Assembly: GCA_023105745.1 (NCBI GenBank)
Contig: JALGQZ010000018.1
Location: forward strand, 16,811,773-16,875,772
From: Austropuccinia psidii
Lineage: Eukaryota > Basidiomycota > Pucciniomycetes > Pucciniales > Sphaerophragmiaceae
DNA length: 64,000 nucleotides
Direction: 5' to 3'
Shown: one piece after another, positions 10,632 to 21,937 of the stretch
Layout: every line of letters begins with the position of its first letter
Position numbering within the stretch: position 1 is the stretch's first letter
Position numbers and translations under genes: made by a program
Notes under the pieces: model-generated
The model's database searches: none
Told to the model about the DNA's origin: nothing
The model's input: only the letters and a program-made list of their open reading frames with translations

Positions 10632-13600
10632 TTACTTTGTAATCTTGTTATTTGTAGTTTTTAGGAATCTTCTGAGAATTTTAGTAGCTTCAGGTATGTC
10701 CTTTTCTGCTAACCATTCATCTTCACAAGCTGGGTCACTGTACCTAAAAAGGTATTCCCTTACTCAATTGGTTCTCATATTTCTTTCTTTGAGAACTTTG
10801 GTAATCTTCTTAATACCAGATGACAGAATAACTAGATTTCTATGGCTTTATCAAGCTCACTGGAAATGTAGGATGCTTATTGCTAAGTTCTTCAGATAAT
10901 TCTACTTCAACAGAATTTTCTCCATGGAGGGCCTTAATACCAAAAGGTCCTGCAAAGGAATCTTTGAACTTTTTACATCCTTTGATGTTATTGAAGTTAG
11001 TGGTGGATACAAGTACTAAATCTCCCACTCTGAAATCTGGGATGGCATGTGACCTGTCCCATTTGTCATTATTATATGCAAAAGAGTATTCCATGCACCT
11101 CACTGCATGCTTCCTAGCTTTTTCTAGCACTCCTTTGACACTAGCAGCTGTAGTATGTATTTCAATCAATCCTTGCCTCAAGGAATCTTGAGGTAGTCTG
11201 GGATTCCATCCTTTTTCTAGAATAGCAGGAGTTTGATTGGTACTAGCATTAATGGATGTCTTATATGCCAATTCTAGTCCTGGCAAAATAGTACACCAAT
11301 CATGGGTAAATATATCACAATCTTTTAATTCAAGGCCATATGCACAAAGTATTCTTACCATAGCTATCAAGGTTTTGATGATCCTCTCAGCCAGACCATC
11401 GGTTTGTGGGTGGTAGGCTGCAGAGAAGGATAATTCTGTCCCAAATATTTGGTGAAGATTTTTCCATTGTGCTGAGGTGAATTGGGGATCTCTGTCACTA
11501 ATGATGTTTGTGAATATGCCAGTCCATTATATTACTCCATTCCAGATCAGATGGGCTGTGTTCATGGCTGTATTATCCTTGTGACATGGTAGAAAGATTG
11601 AAGTATTACTAAATCTGTCAACAATCACTAGGCAAGCATTATAACTTTGGTCACCCCCTGGTGGCAGACCACTTACCCAATCCATATGGACAATTTCCCA
11701 AGGTCTGCTGTGTTCTTGGATCTTGATCATATTTCCAAGTCTTTTTGCCAGTGGATTTATTTGCTTTTTGACATCTGTCACAGGTTTTGCAATACTCTGC
11801 AACATTGTTCTGCCACATTGTCCACCATATGCAGGTTTATATTTTTTCTCTTGTTCTGTCCTCAGACAGATGTCCTGAGAAAGGGCTCTAATGATATTCT
11901 TTAAGTACAAGATTGATTAAGGACCTGTCCACAACTGTCATGACACATGTATGCTTAATTCTGTGGTAAATTATACCATCAAGTGGAATCTTCCTTAATC
12001 ATATGATTTTCTCCATATCTCATTTAAGGCATGTATCAAAGAATTGTCTTTACAGTCCTTAGTAATTAATTGGCATAAATGCTACAATTTTCATCCTGAG
12101 CATAACTGTTTCTTACCTCCTCAAAGAAAGTGGTGTTCAGGTCTGTAACACTGATTCCTTTTATGGGGATTTGTTGGGAAGCTTCCTCTGGAACATAAGC
12201 AGGATTATCAATATTATTTGGTAATGTCCATCTGCTCAGTCCATCTAAATTTTTATGAATATTCCCATCTTGATGAACAATGGTCATATTGCCCCTATAC
12301 TCTTGTATGCCTATTTGCCATCTGAGCATATGCCTGTTAGGAGTCTTCATGTTTGAAAGTGACTTAACAGTGGTACAATCTGCTATTACTTCAAAAACAC
12401 ATCCTTCCAGAAAGTAATTTAGCTTCTCAAAGGTGCAGACAAGGCATAAGCACTCCATTTGACTGACTCCATACCTGGCTTCAGTTAGTTTGATTCGCCT
12501 GGATTTGAAGCATATGGGTCCTTCCACAGGTTTATCATTGATAATCTGGACTTGATGAATTTCAGCACCAAGCTCATGCCCTGATACATCAATATAAAGC
12601 TTGAACGGCAGCTTAAAGCCTGGCATCAGTAAGAGTGGAGCAGTGGTCAAGGCTTTGACTCTGTCAACAGTCATTTCAATTACTGTGTCTTTGTCACATA
12701 ATTTATAAAGAGGTATTTCTATGGATGCAAAATCTTTAATATGTTGCCTGTAATATCCTGCAAACCCCAAAAATGACTGAATTTCTTTCTTGTTCTGAGG
12801 CATGGGTTTCAGAAATACTGCTGCAACCTTGTTCTTTTCAATTCCAAGGGATAAACCAGATACTACATGTCCCAGTGCTTTAAGTTCTTTAAATCCAAAC
12901 TTGCATTTCTTTAAAGAAATTTTCATGTTGACAGATTGCATCTTTGTCAGAACTCTGGATAATCTATACATATGTTCTTCCCAAGTTTTGGAACAGACAA
13001 TAATATCATCAATGTAAATGATTAACCATCCTTCTGAAAGTTCTTCAGGGAAGATTTTATTCATCATTCTTTGGAAGTGTGAATGTGCATTCTTGATACC
13101 AAAAGGCCACCTCAAATATTCATATACTCCACAATGAACAATAATTATCAAGTATTTTCTTGCCCTTGGTGTCACTACATTCTGTTGAAATCCCTTAAGG
13201 GCATCCATAGTGGTTATATACACTTCTTGAGAGATCTGGGTAAGGGCCATTTGGATTTTTGGTATTGGGTACTTGTCTAGAACAGTGTAGTTGTCCAGAT
13301 CTCTAAAGTCCCCAACCATTCTAGATTTTCCATTATGCCATTCCACTATAACTGGTGTAGTTATTTCTACTTCCTCATTATGGCCAATCTTTCTTATTAC
13401 ACCAAGGTCTAGAAGTTCTTTAATATGAATTTCCAGATCTTCTCTTGATTTAGGACTTGCTGGATATGCAGGTATTCTTAAGAGTGGTGGATAAGGTCTC
13501 TCAATATTAAGGACGATGTCAACTTCATGAACAACTATTTCCCTCAAAGGTTCTTTTTCTGATGCAAATGCTTCTTTGTGGTCATATAAAAGGGAAGAAA

Positions 13601-13824
13601 GTTCATTTTCCTGACTATCAGTCAGATGAAGGCTTATTTCAGCTTCATTTAACTGTTCAGATTTGAATCTTTCCAACTCTAAGCTGACTGGTGCTACTTT
13701 ACTCACTGTAATTTGTCTTTTAAATGTTAAAAAGGCAAGTTTTTGATGCTCATTGTCTCCAATATTAAGTATCTGCCCTTTTTGTTATGTAAGTATATTC
13801 CATACATGATCAAATAGTCATTTC
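10632..13824 (-). pseudogene. Ty3/gypsy Pol remnant of copy A2
   Basis: In coding order: RT with YIDD, RNase H, integrase zinc finger, integrase core and a C-terminal chromodomain-like block (motifs EYLFRY and EDEWL, near 10740-10680). The largest open stretch is 13706-12066, covering RT through RNase H and keeping the segment that A1 has deleted. Further stretches are 11910-11527 and 11370-10840. Frameshifts and stops separate them, for example in integrase after motif HLIWNGVI. A2 therefore supplies a more complete domain order than A1 but is dead. Confidence 0.92.
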
Positions 13825-15177
13825 CTAATATGAAATGGTTACTGTAGCAATTTTCCATAACAAAAATTCAAAAGTGATTCTTAAATTTCCATTAATATGT
13901 GGAAATATGACATTGGTCTCAAAGATTCCCAATGCTCTCATTGGATTACTTGCACTATTAAATTTTATGCCATCAATTGGTAACAAGTGGTCTTCAAAAT
14001 TTGGTACACAATTCTTAAGAAAGGATTTGGCAACACAAGAGCAGAAGGCTCCTGGGTAAAGTAAAATCTTAGTGGGTTTGTTATTAATTACCACTTATGT
14101 TATACAGGACTTACCAGCTGTATAACCTTTTCCCCTGTTTGGTTTGGTTTTCATATGTTGTGCATCTTCAAATTTTGATAAATCCAGTTGACCATTGCTT
14201 AATTGTGGCAAGTGGGAATAAGATTCCATGATGTCAAAAGTGGCATTGATATTTTCTATATCTTTTGAAGATTCAGAAAATATGGATGACTTATCATATG
14301 AATTGTCTTCAATGATATTATCCTCTTTTTCAACATCAGGTTCCTTTTCAATGTCAATTTCATTGATTTCCCCCCTATTTTGACATTTAGTGGCTAAGTG
14401 GGTGGTGCTTTGGCAAATATAGCACTTTTTGATTATATCTGCAGACTTATACTTAACATTATTAGAATTTTATTTGGAATTTTTGTCCACAGAATCTTTC
14501 CAAGGTGTATTAAAACTTGTTTTGTGATTCACCGTACTAGAACCAATTCTGGTTCTGGTGGTTACTTCTTCTAATATATTAATAATATCTTATTCTGAAG
14601 ATTGTTCAGTAGTCCTGCTTTTGACATCATGTTCCAAGTCACCTCCACATTGTCTCATAATCTTTCTGTGGATCATAAATTCTGACATGTCAGGATACAA
14701 TGCTGTAATTTGTCTTTTTGTTGGAAAAACCATGGTAAGGATTTTTCTTTATCAGCATTAAATTTGGCCGATTCAAAGGCTTTTTCCACTTCAAACCTCC
14801 AAGCACCATTGGCCCATTTGTTGATAATTTGGGTTTTCCACCAAGTCTAACTTTGGTGTCCATGTGCTTGTCTTAATTTGATATACCATGTGTGAGGTGA
14901 TCTGGTAAACAAGGTGTTAAATCTTGCTGTTACCAATCAGTCTGGTAATTCAAAATCTTCTTTAATCATGTCAATACCTCTGATGAATTCCATATGGTCA
15001 TACTCTCCTTCACCACTGAAGTGAGGCCATTCTTTAAGTTTTCATACTTCTTTCAGGAGTGTTTGGCTGTCACAGCCAAGGAGGCAGGGGCATTTTTAAT
15101 CATCATCAGCAAATCATTATATCATGGATACCCTTCAAAACCCAATCAGCAAGGGGGTTTCATTCAATAATTCACCC

Positions 15178-15315
15178 AATACAGTTTTCATACCTCAATA
15201 CAGTTCCATACAGGCAAGACTCAAATACAGGATTCACTAAATACAGGCCTGTCATCAATACAGGCGCAAATACCTGTATTGACTGTATCTCCTGTATTGG
15301 ATTCACCAATACAGG
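15178..15315. repeat. Cluster of AATACAG motifs inside the solo LTR
   Basis: Six copies of AATACAG and two of its complement CTGTATT occur in about 138 bp, most followed by G. Spacing is irregular. It could be a protein-binding array in the U3 region or a decayed tandem repeat. Confidence 0.7.
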
Positions 15316-15417
15316 ATTCAATCCCACATCCAACTTCTTCCAGCATACAGGCAAGTATCTCAACACTCAAACTCCAAGGCTGGCATTTCTCACATATACC
15401 AGCCCCTCTTCACCCAC

Positions 15418-15436
15418 CTGGGGGTTTTTCCCCCAG
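15418..15436. repeat. Perfect hairpin in the solo LTR
   Basis: CTGGGGG and CCCCCAG pair perfectly across a five-T loop. A role is not known. Confidence 0.6.
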
Positions 15437-16569
15437 TTAATTAAAATAGTTGATTTATTATTTAATATTATTTTATTCTCACTTTTGGAATATTATTTTA
15501 TTACTTATTAAGTTAGTCTTAGCCTTCCCTCACCTGTTCAGTAGAGTCCTGGTGGCCATATCCTTATTAATTCCTTTTCTCTTTTCTGAACAGGTTGAAA
15601 CAGTGGTACAGGATTATTTGTGGTTGGCTCTTTATTATTGCTTTTGTTTTGTCTCTCTTATCTTTTATGCTTATTATTTTATGAATAGGAATTTATCCTC
15701 TTACTCCATTACTCTTATCATTTGAGTATTTTCTTCTGAGCCCTCCATAAGTAAGTCTGTTCACTGAGTGCCAGGCCCTCTTCATTTTAGAAGAGCCCCT
15801 GTGACATTGGCCCATTGATGGTTCCAAGTTATGAAAAGAAGGGGAAAATTAAGTTTTTAACTTTGAGTTTTCAACCTTCAATACTTGTGGATTTGGAATT
15901 CTTGTGCCCTCATTCTGATTCAAAGGTGTAGACATTATTGGTAAGGTGTGAAGTAATTGTTCAATATCATTCATTTTACTATTGTTACACCTTTGGGAAT
16001 TTCTGAATTCATGTTATAAAATCTGTATTGAGCTTATTACATTGGCTTTATGATTATCTTTTCTTTGTGTTAATTCTTGCCATAGTGCTGTTTGTCTAGT
16101 ATTATCAGAGGCAATCTGATTGAACTTCATTGTTAATTTTGATATTTCCTCTTGTGAGGTTTCAAAACACTTTTTCAACCCAATTATATATATCTTTACT
16201 TCAGTAAATGATTTTGAAATATTCTCGAGAAAACTTTTATTCTCCTCTTTGATAGTACTTATGGCTTGTTTTATTCTTGTTTCAATTATGTCATCAATAT
16301 TGAATTTAGAATATTTTTCTGTTAATTCTTTAATAATTGCAGATTGTTCATTTATCTTATTGCCAAAAGAATTTTCATTATTAGAAGTTTCAATTGTTCC
16401 TAAAACTTTCTCAAAACACATAAGTGTTTCATTTATTTGGCTCAGACTTAAGTTGTTTGTTTTAAGATTGTTACAAATGGATGAATTTTTATCATAAACA
16501 TGAGTTTTTATGTCATTTATAGCTTCATAAAGCTCTGGGATAGAATCAAAGATATCAGAAATAATTTCT

Positions 16570-17201
16570 GATATTTTAATATGGCTTCCTCCGTTTTCTG
16601 TAATTCCATCATTGTTCTGGCCATCTGAAATACATTTTTCATGGCATCCTGCTGAATCATTGGGAGCCTGTAGCCCTGGCTGTAAGGTTTTGTGGCTGGT
16701 GCCTTGCCTTTGCGCTTGTGGCTGCTTTTTCATGTTGGGAGTGCTGCTTCTGGCTACTGGGGCTGTTTTTGGCACTTGCTTGGGTGGTGGAGGGTTGTTT
16801 TTCCTCCATTATGCTGTTAAAAGCATGATGCTCTTCTTTTCCATCAATGGATGCCATCCATTGGGTAACTTTCAATTGTTGGGATGGCCCAGGAATTATT
16901 ATCACAGACAGGTAAGAATTCATGGAGTTTTTCCACAGATCTGCAAGGATCTGGTACTCTTTGTGCTACAATGCATTGTTGTAAGCCTTCTGGCTGGCTT
17001 TGTATATGTCCACTGAGGCTTCTTGTGGCAGTGTCAGCTCCTTTTGAATGTAAAATAGTATTATCAGCTTCAGAATGAAATAATTTATTAATTTGGAGGT
17101 CATCAACTGACCCTTGTCCTTCTGTAACTGATTGGCTTGTGCCATAATCACGTCTATGACCTTTTTGGGAGCTGCTTGAGGGGTTATAGCTGGCTCCTGA
17201 T
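16570..17201 (-). pseudogene. Overprinted ORF b of copy A2, second exon
   Basis: Same frame and protein pattern as in A1 and A3: motifs SVDIYKASQKAYNNAL, then a TAG stop at about 16966 where A3 has a Gln codon, then the conserved block QDAMKNVFQMARTMMEL near 16640-16600. The stop at the end of the A1 ORF is replaced here, so the lower boundary is approximate. Confidence 0.5.
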
Positions 17202-17266
17202 CTGGTTGAAGGAATATTTTATGATTAAAAGGCTTAGAAATAGTATTTTTACGTCAAAAAACTTAC
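17202..17266 (-). other. Predicted 65-nt ORF b intron, copy A2
   Basis: GTAAGT at 17266-17261 and CAACCAG ending at 17202, identical in position and length to A1 and A3. Confidence 0.55.
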
Positions 17267-17464
17267 TATTGGCCAAATTCTTTGCTTTCTGAAGGGTATT
17301 ACTTTTGTCCAAGTTAATCAATTCCAAATGAGTTGGTCCAGGTTGATTATTCTGAGTTATAATAACTGTACTTTTATGGTCAGAATTCACAGAACTTGCA
17401 GGAATAATGCTTGTTACTGTTGAGGCTGTTTCAATATTTTCTTGTCTTACCATGATGTCAGACC
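17267..17464 (-). pseudogene. ORF b first visible exon, copy A2
   Basis: 198 nt and open throughout, like its A1 and A3 counterparts, but the acceptor upstream reads TTTTATGG instead of TTTTAGTG, so the AG is lost. The exon may not be spliced correctly in this copy. Confidence 0.5.
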
Positions 17465-17670
17465 ATAAAATTAATGAAAAAGCCAATTGATTAAGTAAAA
17501 AAGATTTTTTCAAGAGAGAAATGAAAAAATAAAGCCTCACTTATAATAATGAAAAAAGATTATTTTTTAAGGATTTTTTTAAATTATAAGTATTTTTTAT
17601 ATGTTTTTAAATTTTTCAATATAAGAAAAAAACATCTAAAAATAGTAAAAGATTATGTCACAGGTAAAAT

Positions 17671-17690
17671 ATCATGGCTGGGCCCCCAAA
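17671..17690 (-). other. Primer binding site of copy A2
   Basis: TTTGGGGGCCCAGCCATGA on the minus strand, directly inside the 5' LTR. Confidence 0.8.
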
Positions 17691-18245
17691 TGTAACTTGT
17701 GGATATGAAACTTTGTTTAAAAATCAAGTACTTTTCCTGTCTCCAAAATTTGTAAAAGGTAAGAAATTATTAAAAATGGTATGAAAATAATATTTTTAAG
17801 AGAAAACATGCCAATTTTATTGTTTTTAACTTTATAAGTATAAAACAATAATATTATAAAGATTTATTGTTTTACCAACAATAAAAATTTATCCAAAAAT
17901 ACTCTACAAAAGATATTTAAGGCTACAAAAGAAATTTCTTCAAGAGCAAAAGTTTATTTGTTGGATAAAAAGTTATAATATATTTTATGTAACTTTTTAC
18001 CAAAAATAGTTTAATTTCATTAATTTTATTAAAAATGCATTTTTACTTAATTTTTACAAGCAAAAATGTATTTTCATACTTTCAAATTTTATTGTAATTT
18101 TATTTTCAAATTATAATTAAGTTTTTATTTTTGTATATAAATTTGTATTTATATTTTAATCTTTATTTTGATAATGTAAATAAATTTATTTTATTTATAT
18201 TTATATTTATATTTTATTTTGTTATTTGTGCCTTTAAGGCTCACA
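17691..18245 (-). mobile_element. 5' LTR of copy A2, internally deleted (555 bp)
   Basis: Both LTR ends are present, but about 1.3 kb is missing at a junction near 17949, where a CAAGAGCAA segment is joined to GTTTATTTGTTGG. The TATA region is lost, so this LTR should not drive A2 transcription. The flanking five bases on this side (GTAAG) do not match those at 8777-8781. Confidence 0.9.
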
Positions 18246-19200
18246 GTAAGCTATGGAAACAAAGAAAAGCCTTCTGGCAACACCACGCAGTATTTGGGAG
18301 GAACAAATACTGGGATGAAGGTAATAAATGTCAAGAAGTAAGGAGTAGGGATGTGATTCTCTACGCGCAGAAAGTTGATCAAATCTTATCTACCTTTCCT
18401 ATGCGCTGGTTATTAAAGCCCACTCAGGGAAATGGATATGTCACATCATCATTGTTGTGATCATATTCAGGGGAAGTTGTTTGTGATATAAGGAGATCGT
18501 TGTTCCATCTATGACAGAGAAGAAACCAACCTTCCTTTCCAAATCGTAACGCTTACAATTCCACTTACTCAGGAGGAGACCTAAGGTAAAAGTTCCTCCA
18601 GAGTAGTTAGTTGATTAGTATTCATTATTAGTTTCATGCGTTTCTAGTGTTCAAATACCTTGTACTATTGTTTTCAAGTGATTGTTATCACTGTGAAGTA
18701 GTGTGTAGCCCGTTAGCCAGGTAGCTTTACTTATCTATTTTTATTATGTTATATTTGATTACTCATAAGTATTCTTTGGATTGTGATCTCAGACCCATTA
18801 ATGTGGCAGGAATACATAGTGGCTGATTATATAAACATATATAATCTAACAACCAGGTACCTAGTTTAATTGTCTGATTTACTTTGTTATTGTTTAGTAT
18901 ACTCATTACTCTTTATTTAGTTTATATTACTACTACTGGTTTTGTTGAGTTGAAACGCAATGAAAATCATATAGCTAAATTCTCTGCAACAAAATGAATA
19001 CGAAGGAAGTTCTCAGTAGAAAAAGAAACGCATGATGTCTCCTGCTTCTCTTTTAAGCTGCGTAGGAATTTTAATCTCGAGGAGTAGAAGGCTCGTTGAC
19101 TAGAGCCAAATAGGATGAGAAGATTGTATTACGTGAGCTTTAAGGACGCTGAGGCACATTCAATATGTCAAACCTTTCCTTCATCGGTAACTCGCCAAAG
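18246..19200. other. Unassigned spacer
   Basis: About 950 bp with no ORF I can support. The GC content is higher than in the flanking elements, so it may be relic host sequence. Confidence 0.5.
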
Positions 19201-19469
19201 ACCACGGCCTGTGCCTTATTGCTCAAGCTATCGATGGCCATCCCACCCACCGAGTAATCAAACTTGTCCGAAAGCCCATCCTTGCTATATAGGCACTTGT
19301 GTCGGTCGAGCCGCAAGCTCATCGCTTCTTGATCGTTCGCCATCGTTCCTGCCAGGTATGATTACTGCACACCTCACCTGTCTCAGTCGCAAACATGCAA
19401 CGGCACACATGCTATAGTATGTCGCAGTACTCGGAATGGCATGCCAAAGCCAAGCTGGTCAATTGAACC

Positions 19470-19479
19470 CATATATATT
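19470..19479 (+). promoter_or_regulatory. TATA box of secreted-protein gene 1
   Basis: CATATATATT, 229 bp before the ATG, in a block conserved with copy 2 (AATTGAACCCATATATA). A shared element GGAATGGCATGCC lies about 40 bp upstream. Confidence 0.55.
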
Positions 19480-19698
19480 CAATGACAATCCAAGCTTGCA
19501 GCCTGTGCTTCCTGCCCTCACAAACAATCGACACGACAAATTTTTCAATCAGCAACACCTTGATTTTTCTTCAATTCGTTCTCAAATCTGCTTTTTACTG
19601 TGACTAGTCCCGTTATAATTATTGGAACAAAATTCTTGCATTGGTGACCACTTTCACAGAACCAATATAGCACCCATTCTTTGAAAGATAGGCCAGAT

Positions 19699-19896
19699 AT
19701 GAATTTAATCACAACCATGCAGACTCTCGTCTTCGGTATGTTGTTGATATACTGTGTGACATCAGCTGTTACATCTGATATAAAAGAGGCATCGAACAAA
19801 TTGGGCTGGGCGTTGTGGTGCAGAAAGGCAATGTGTTTTGCGACTTGTGGATTCTCTGAAGCAGTTTGCTATTGCTGCAATAAGTGCGTCGACTAG
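19699..19896 (+). CDS. Small cysteine-rich secreted protein, paralog 1 (candidate effector)
   Basis: A 65-residue protein. Residues 1 to ~24 form a signal peptide (MNLITTMQTLVFGMLLIYCV start, then a short hydrophobic stretch). The mature part of about 40 residues carries seven cysteines, and its tail pattern C-x3-C-G-F-S-E-x2-C-x-C-C-N-K-C is shared with the paralog at 48436-48633. The ATG was chosen because the frame upstream lacks another ATG and both paralogs start here with the same length. A TATA box lies 229 bp upstream. The signal peptide is conserved while the mature half is divergent. Size, secretion and cysteines suggest a host-interaction protein, but no family is recognised. Confidence 0.6.
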   Translation: MNLITTMQTLVFGMLLIYCVTSAVTSDIKEASNKLGWALWCRKAMCFATCGFSEAVCYCCNKCVD

Positions 19897-20643
19897 AGGA
19901 GCCTACAGTCAGCAATGCTTGATTGTCAGCTGCACATCACCAAATCAACATCGGCTACGAGCAACCATCGAATCTTCAATCAATTCTCTTAATATATTCC
20001 TAAATTCCTCTTCTGTCGACTGTCTTTTATTTTTTCGAATTTTACATTAAAAATAAACAAATAAATAAATAATCAAATACTCTAGACTTTCTCTTTCTAA
20101 CACTTACCGAAAATTCTTTCAACTCTGGCCTTCTAAAATTATAGTACAAATCGACCAAAAAAAAATATATAATATAAAACAATGTTAAAAAAAAAATTGA
20201 AAAAATTGAAAAGGTGGAAAAAAGTTGAAAAAATTAGAAAAAAAAACTGATAATAAGAGATAAATAAAACAAATTCTTTGCATCCGTGATCAAATTACCG
20301 ATTTGCTCCTTCTCTCTACAAAACTTAACTGCTTTCCCATACGGTATTGCAGCTAATAGTTGCGTTTTGAGCTTGCTTGAAGTTATCAACATTTTTTCCT
20401 GGAAGTGCTTAAACATATACGGCGCAAGAATTTAATTCCTTATATCGAAATTGGAGAGATCAAAATGAAAATTTAGATAATAATAACAATAATAGTAATA
20501 CCTTTAATTGAACGCAAGATCAACTGAAATTGATCTCACAAAACGCTGATGCGCCCGCCGAGTCAACTGTCTATTGGTCCAAAGATAAAAAGAATTTGGT
20601 AGTGATCAATCATTATTTATTTGATCTTGGTGCTGTCGTCAAC

Positions 20644-20928
20644 CTAGCTCATCATCCACAAGTCGTCGTCTTCCTCTACCTCAACCTCCTCGGGACGCGC
20701 AGCAAGATTAGATCCTCCTCCTCTTATCAAGAGCACAAAGCCCTCCAGTCTTTCTAGTTCTTCCGATTATTCTTTAATAATTGATTCACCAAATTGAAGG
20801 CGTTTTTGACAAGGCCAAAGACAAAAAATAATCCCAAGAGACCTTCTATCTCCGATGACAAAACAATGTACATTTGTAAGACTTAAGGCTCTCAACGTGC
20901 TATCAAGGTCAGCCCTAAGCTGCTCTTT
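20644..20928 (-). pseudogene. Unidentified gene relic, copy 1
   Basis: On the minus strand one frame reads a protein-like sequence (EQLRADLDSTLRALSLTN near its start) ending in an acidic tail EEVEVEEDDDLW before TAG at 20644. An in-frame TAA at 20767-20769 interrupts it. Copy 2 (49423-49707) carries the same stop at the same place, so the break predates the duplication or marks a missed exon boundary. A plus-strand ORF of 75 codons overlaps and is also open in both copies. The coding strand is uncertain and no function is proposed. Confidence 0.3.
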
Positions 20929-20938
20929 TATTGAAATG

Positions 20939-21507
20939 TGAAAAAAATTAAGAAAACTGAAGGTTGAATTAACATGAGAGCAGTTGAGTAAGAACTATAA
21001 TAAAGAGTTAAGTACCTAAAGGTGAACAACACTATACAATACACAAGTCACTAAACAACTGGCTACGATGAGGCTTAAGTTAATAAACTAGTAAGAAATA
21101 AGAGTAAAAGTTAATTAATCCTTCTTTTAAGGAATGTTCTAACAACAGCATACCTTGGCCAACAAATTTGCTATAAGTATGAAAAACAGTCTACTACTGT
21201 AATTGGCAACGTACTGAGAAACTGCTGCTTTGAAGAATTAAACTACGCAGAAATATTTTATGAAAGTGAACAAGGTGTAATAGTAACACTTCCAGGAGTA
21301 AATAAAAATTTGATGGAATAGAGAGTGAAATTCTTTATTATCCCGTTGGAAACATGACAGATACATTGTGCTTATAAGCCGTATGTTTCTCTTAAGAGCA
21401 CAGGGATAGGTTATATGCCAATTAACCTCTCTTACTGCAAGCAATTTTATTTTGGAAACACTTCTACCACTTTGAGACACTAGGAGAAGCGCTCTGAGAT
21501 TTTCACA
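20939..21507. mobile_element. 569-bp solo LTR (family E) in copy 1
   Basis: Absent from copy 2, which keeps the empty site. Ends are TGAAAAAA and TTTTCACA, flanked by a perfect 5-bp duplication AAATG (20934-20938 and 21508-21512). The motif ACCTAAAGGTGAACAAC lies 75 bp from the start, as in the solo LTR at 50534. No coding capacity is evident. Confidence 0.8.
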
Positions 21508-21649
21508 AAATGAGTCATTCATAAACTTAATTCTTGACCTTTTACTTAAATTTTTACCTAGTTCATAGAATCTAAACTGGATCATGCACTCAATTTCTTA
21601 ATATCCTTTAATAAGCTTACAAACTCTGTTCTTACTGTTGACAGAAGTC

Positions 21650-21937
21650 ATGGTTCTCCAATCCAACCTGGTAAGGCTAGCTCTCATTAATCAAATCATC
21701 CTTCCCCAAGCAAGTCACAAAGGTTCAAGTACCAAGAAAGACAGCATCAAGCTTAAAAATCTAAGAAAACTGGTTCCCAAACAATTAAAGCTTATCAAGT
21801 CTGCACAACCTGTCACACAAGAGCCTGCACATCTGCATGCGTATCCAAAAACCAACACTGCAATGCACTCGATTAAGCTATATCCCACGAACCTTTTTGA
21901 ACCAATGCAATATTTGTGCAAATATGAAGAATTTTAA
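21650..21937 (+). CDS. Hypothetical 95-residue ORF, copy 1
   Basis: Open from ATG to TAA with the same length in copy 2 (49855-50142). The protein is Lys-rich (KNLRKLVPKQLKLIK) with no recognisable domain, signal peptide or membrane segment. About 10 of 95 residues differ between the copies and most nucleotide changes alter the protein, so purifying selection is not evident. It may be chance or part of a larger decayed gene. A minus-strand frame over the same bases is also open. Confidence 0.25.
   Translation: MVLQSNLVRLALINQIILPQASHKGSSTKKDSIKLKNLRKLVPKQLKLIKSAQPVTQEPAHLHAYPKTNTAMHSIKLYPTNLFEPMQYLCKYEEF

Larger units (their letters stand above)
15068..15806. mobile_element. 739-bp solo LTR inserted in A2 gag (family F)
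   Basis: The insertion starts TGTCACAG and ends CTGTGACA, an 8-bp terminal inverted repeat with the TG...CA ends of an LTR. It is flanked by a perfect 5-bp target duplication TTGGC (15063-15067 and 15807-15811). The uninterrupted sequence is seen in A1 near 4575. No coding sequence is inside, so it is best read as a solo LTR of a family not otherwise present in the window. A small non-autonomous element with the same ends is a less likely alternative. Its orientation cannot be fixed. Confidence 0.85.
13825..17215 (-). pseudogene. Gag precursor of copy A2 (frame a), interrupted by solo LTR
   Basis: Homologous to the A1 Gag precursor, but with frameshifts and a 739-bp insertion at 15068-15806. 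Open blocks include 16775-16014 (N-terminal extension and coiled-coil region) and 14094-13825 (protease). The protease motif is YPG instead of DTG. The zinc knuckle near 14430-14390 keeps its His. The Trp codon that became TGA in A1 is TAG here, so the two copies lost it independently. The codon at the expected start is ATT (17215-17213). Confidence 0.85.

Noticed and set aside
15178..15315. AATACAG cluster as a CRISPR or satellite array
   Set aside because: Motifs are 7-8 bp with irregular spacing and mixed orientation, with no repeat-spacer pattern.
20530..20757. 75-codon plus-strand ORF, open in both segmental-duplication copies
   Set aside because: Most differences between the copies change the protein, and a minus-strand frame over the same bases looks as coding-like. 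Not enough to call a gene.
21238..21585. 115-codon minus-strand ORF
   Set aside because: It spans the boundary of the family E solo LTR and so cannot be an ancestral gene of the duplicated segment.
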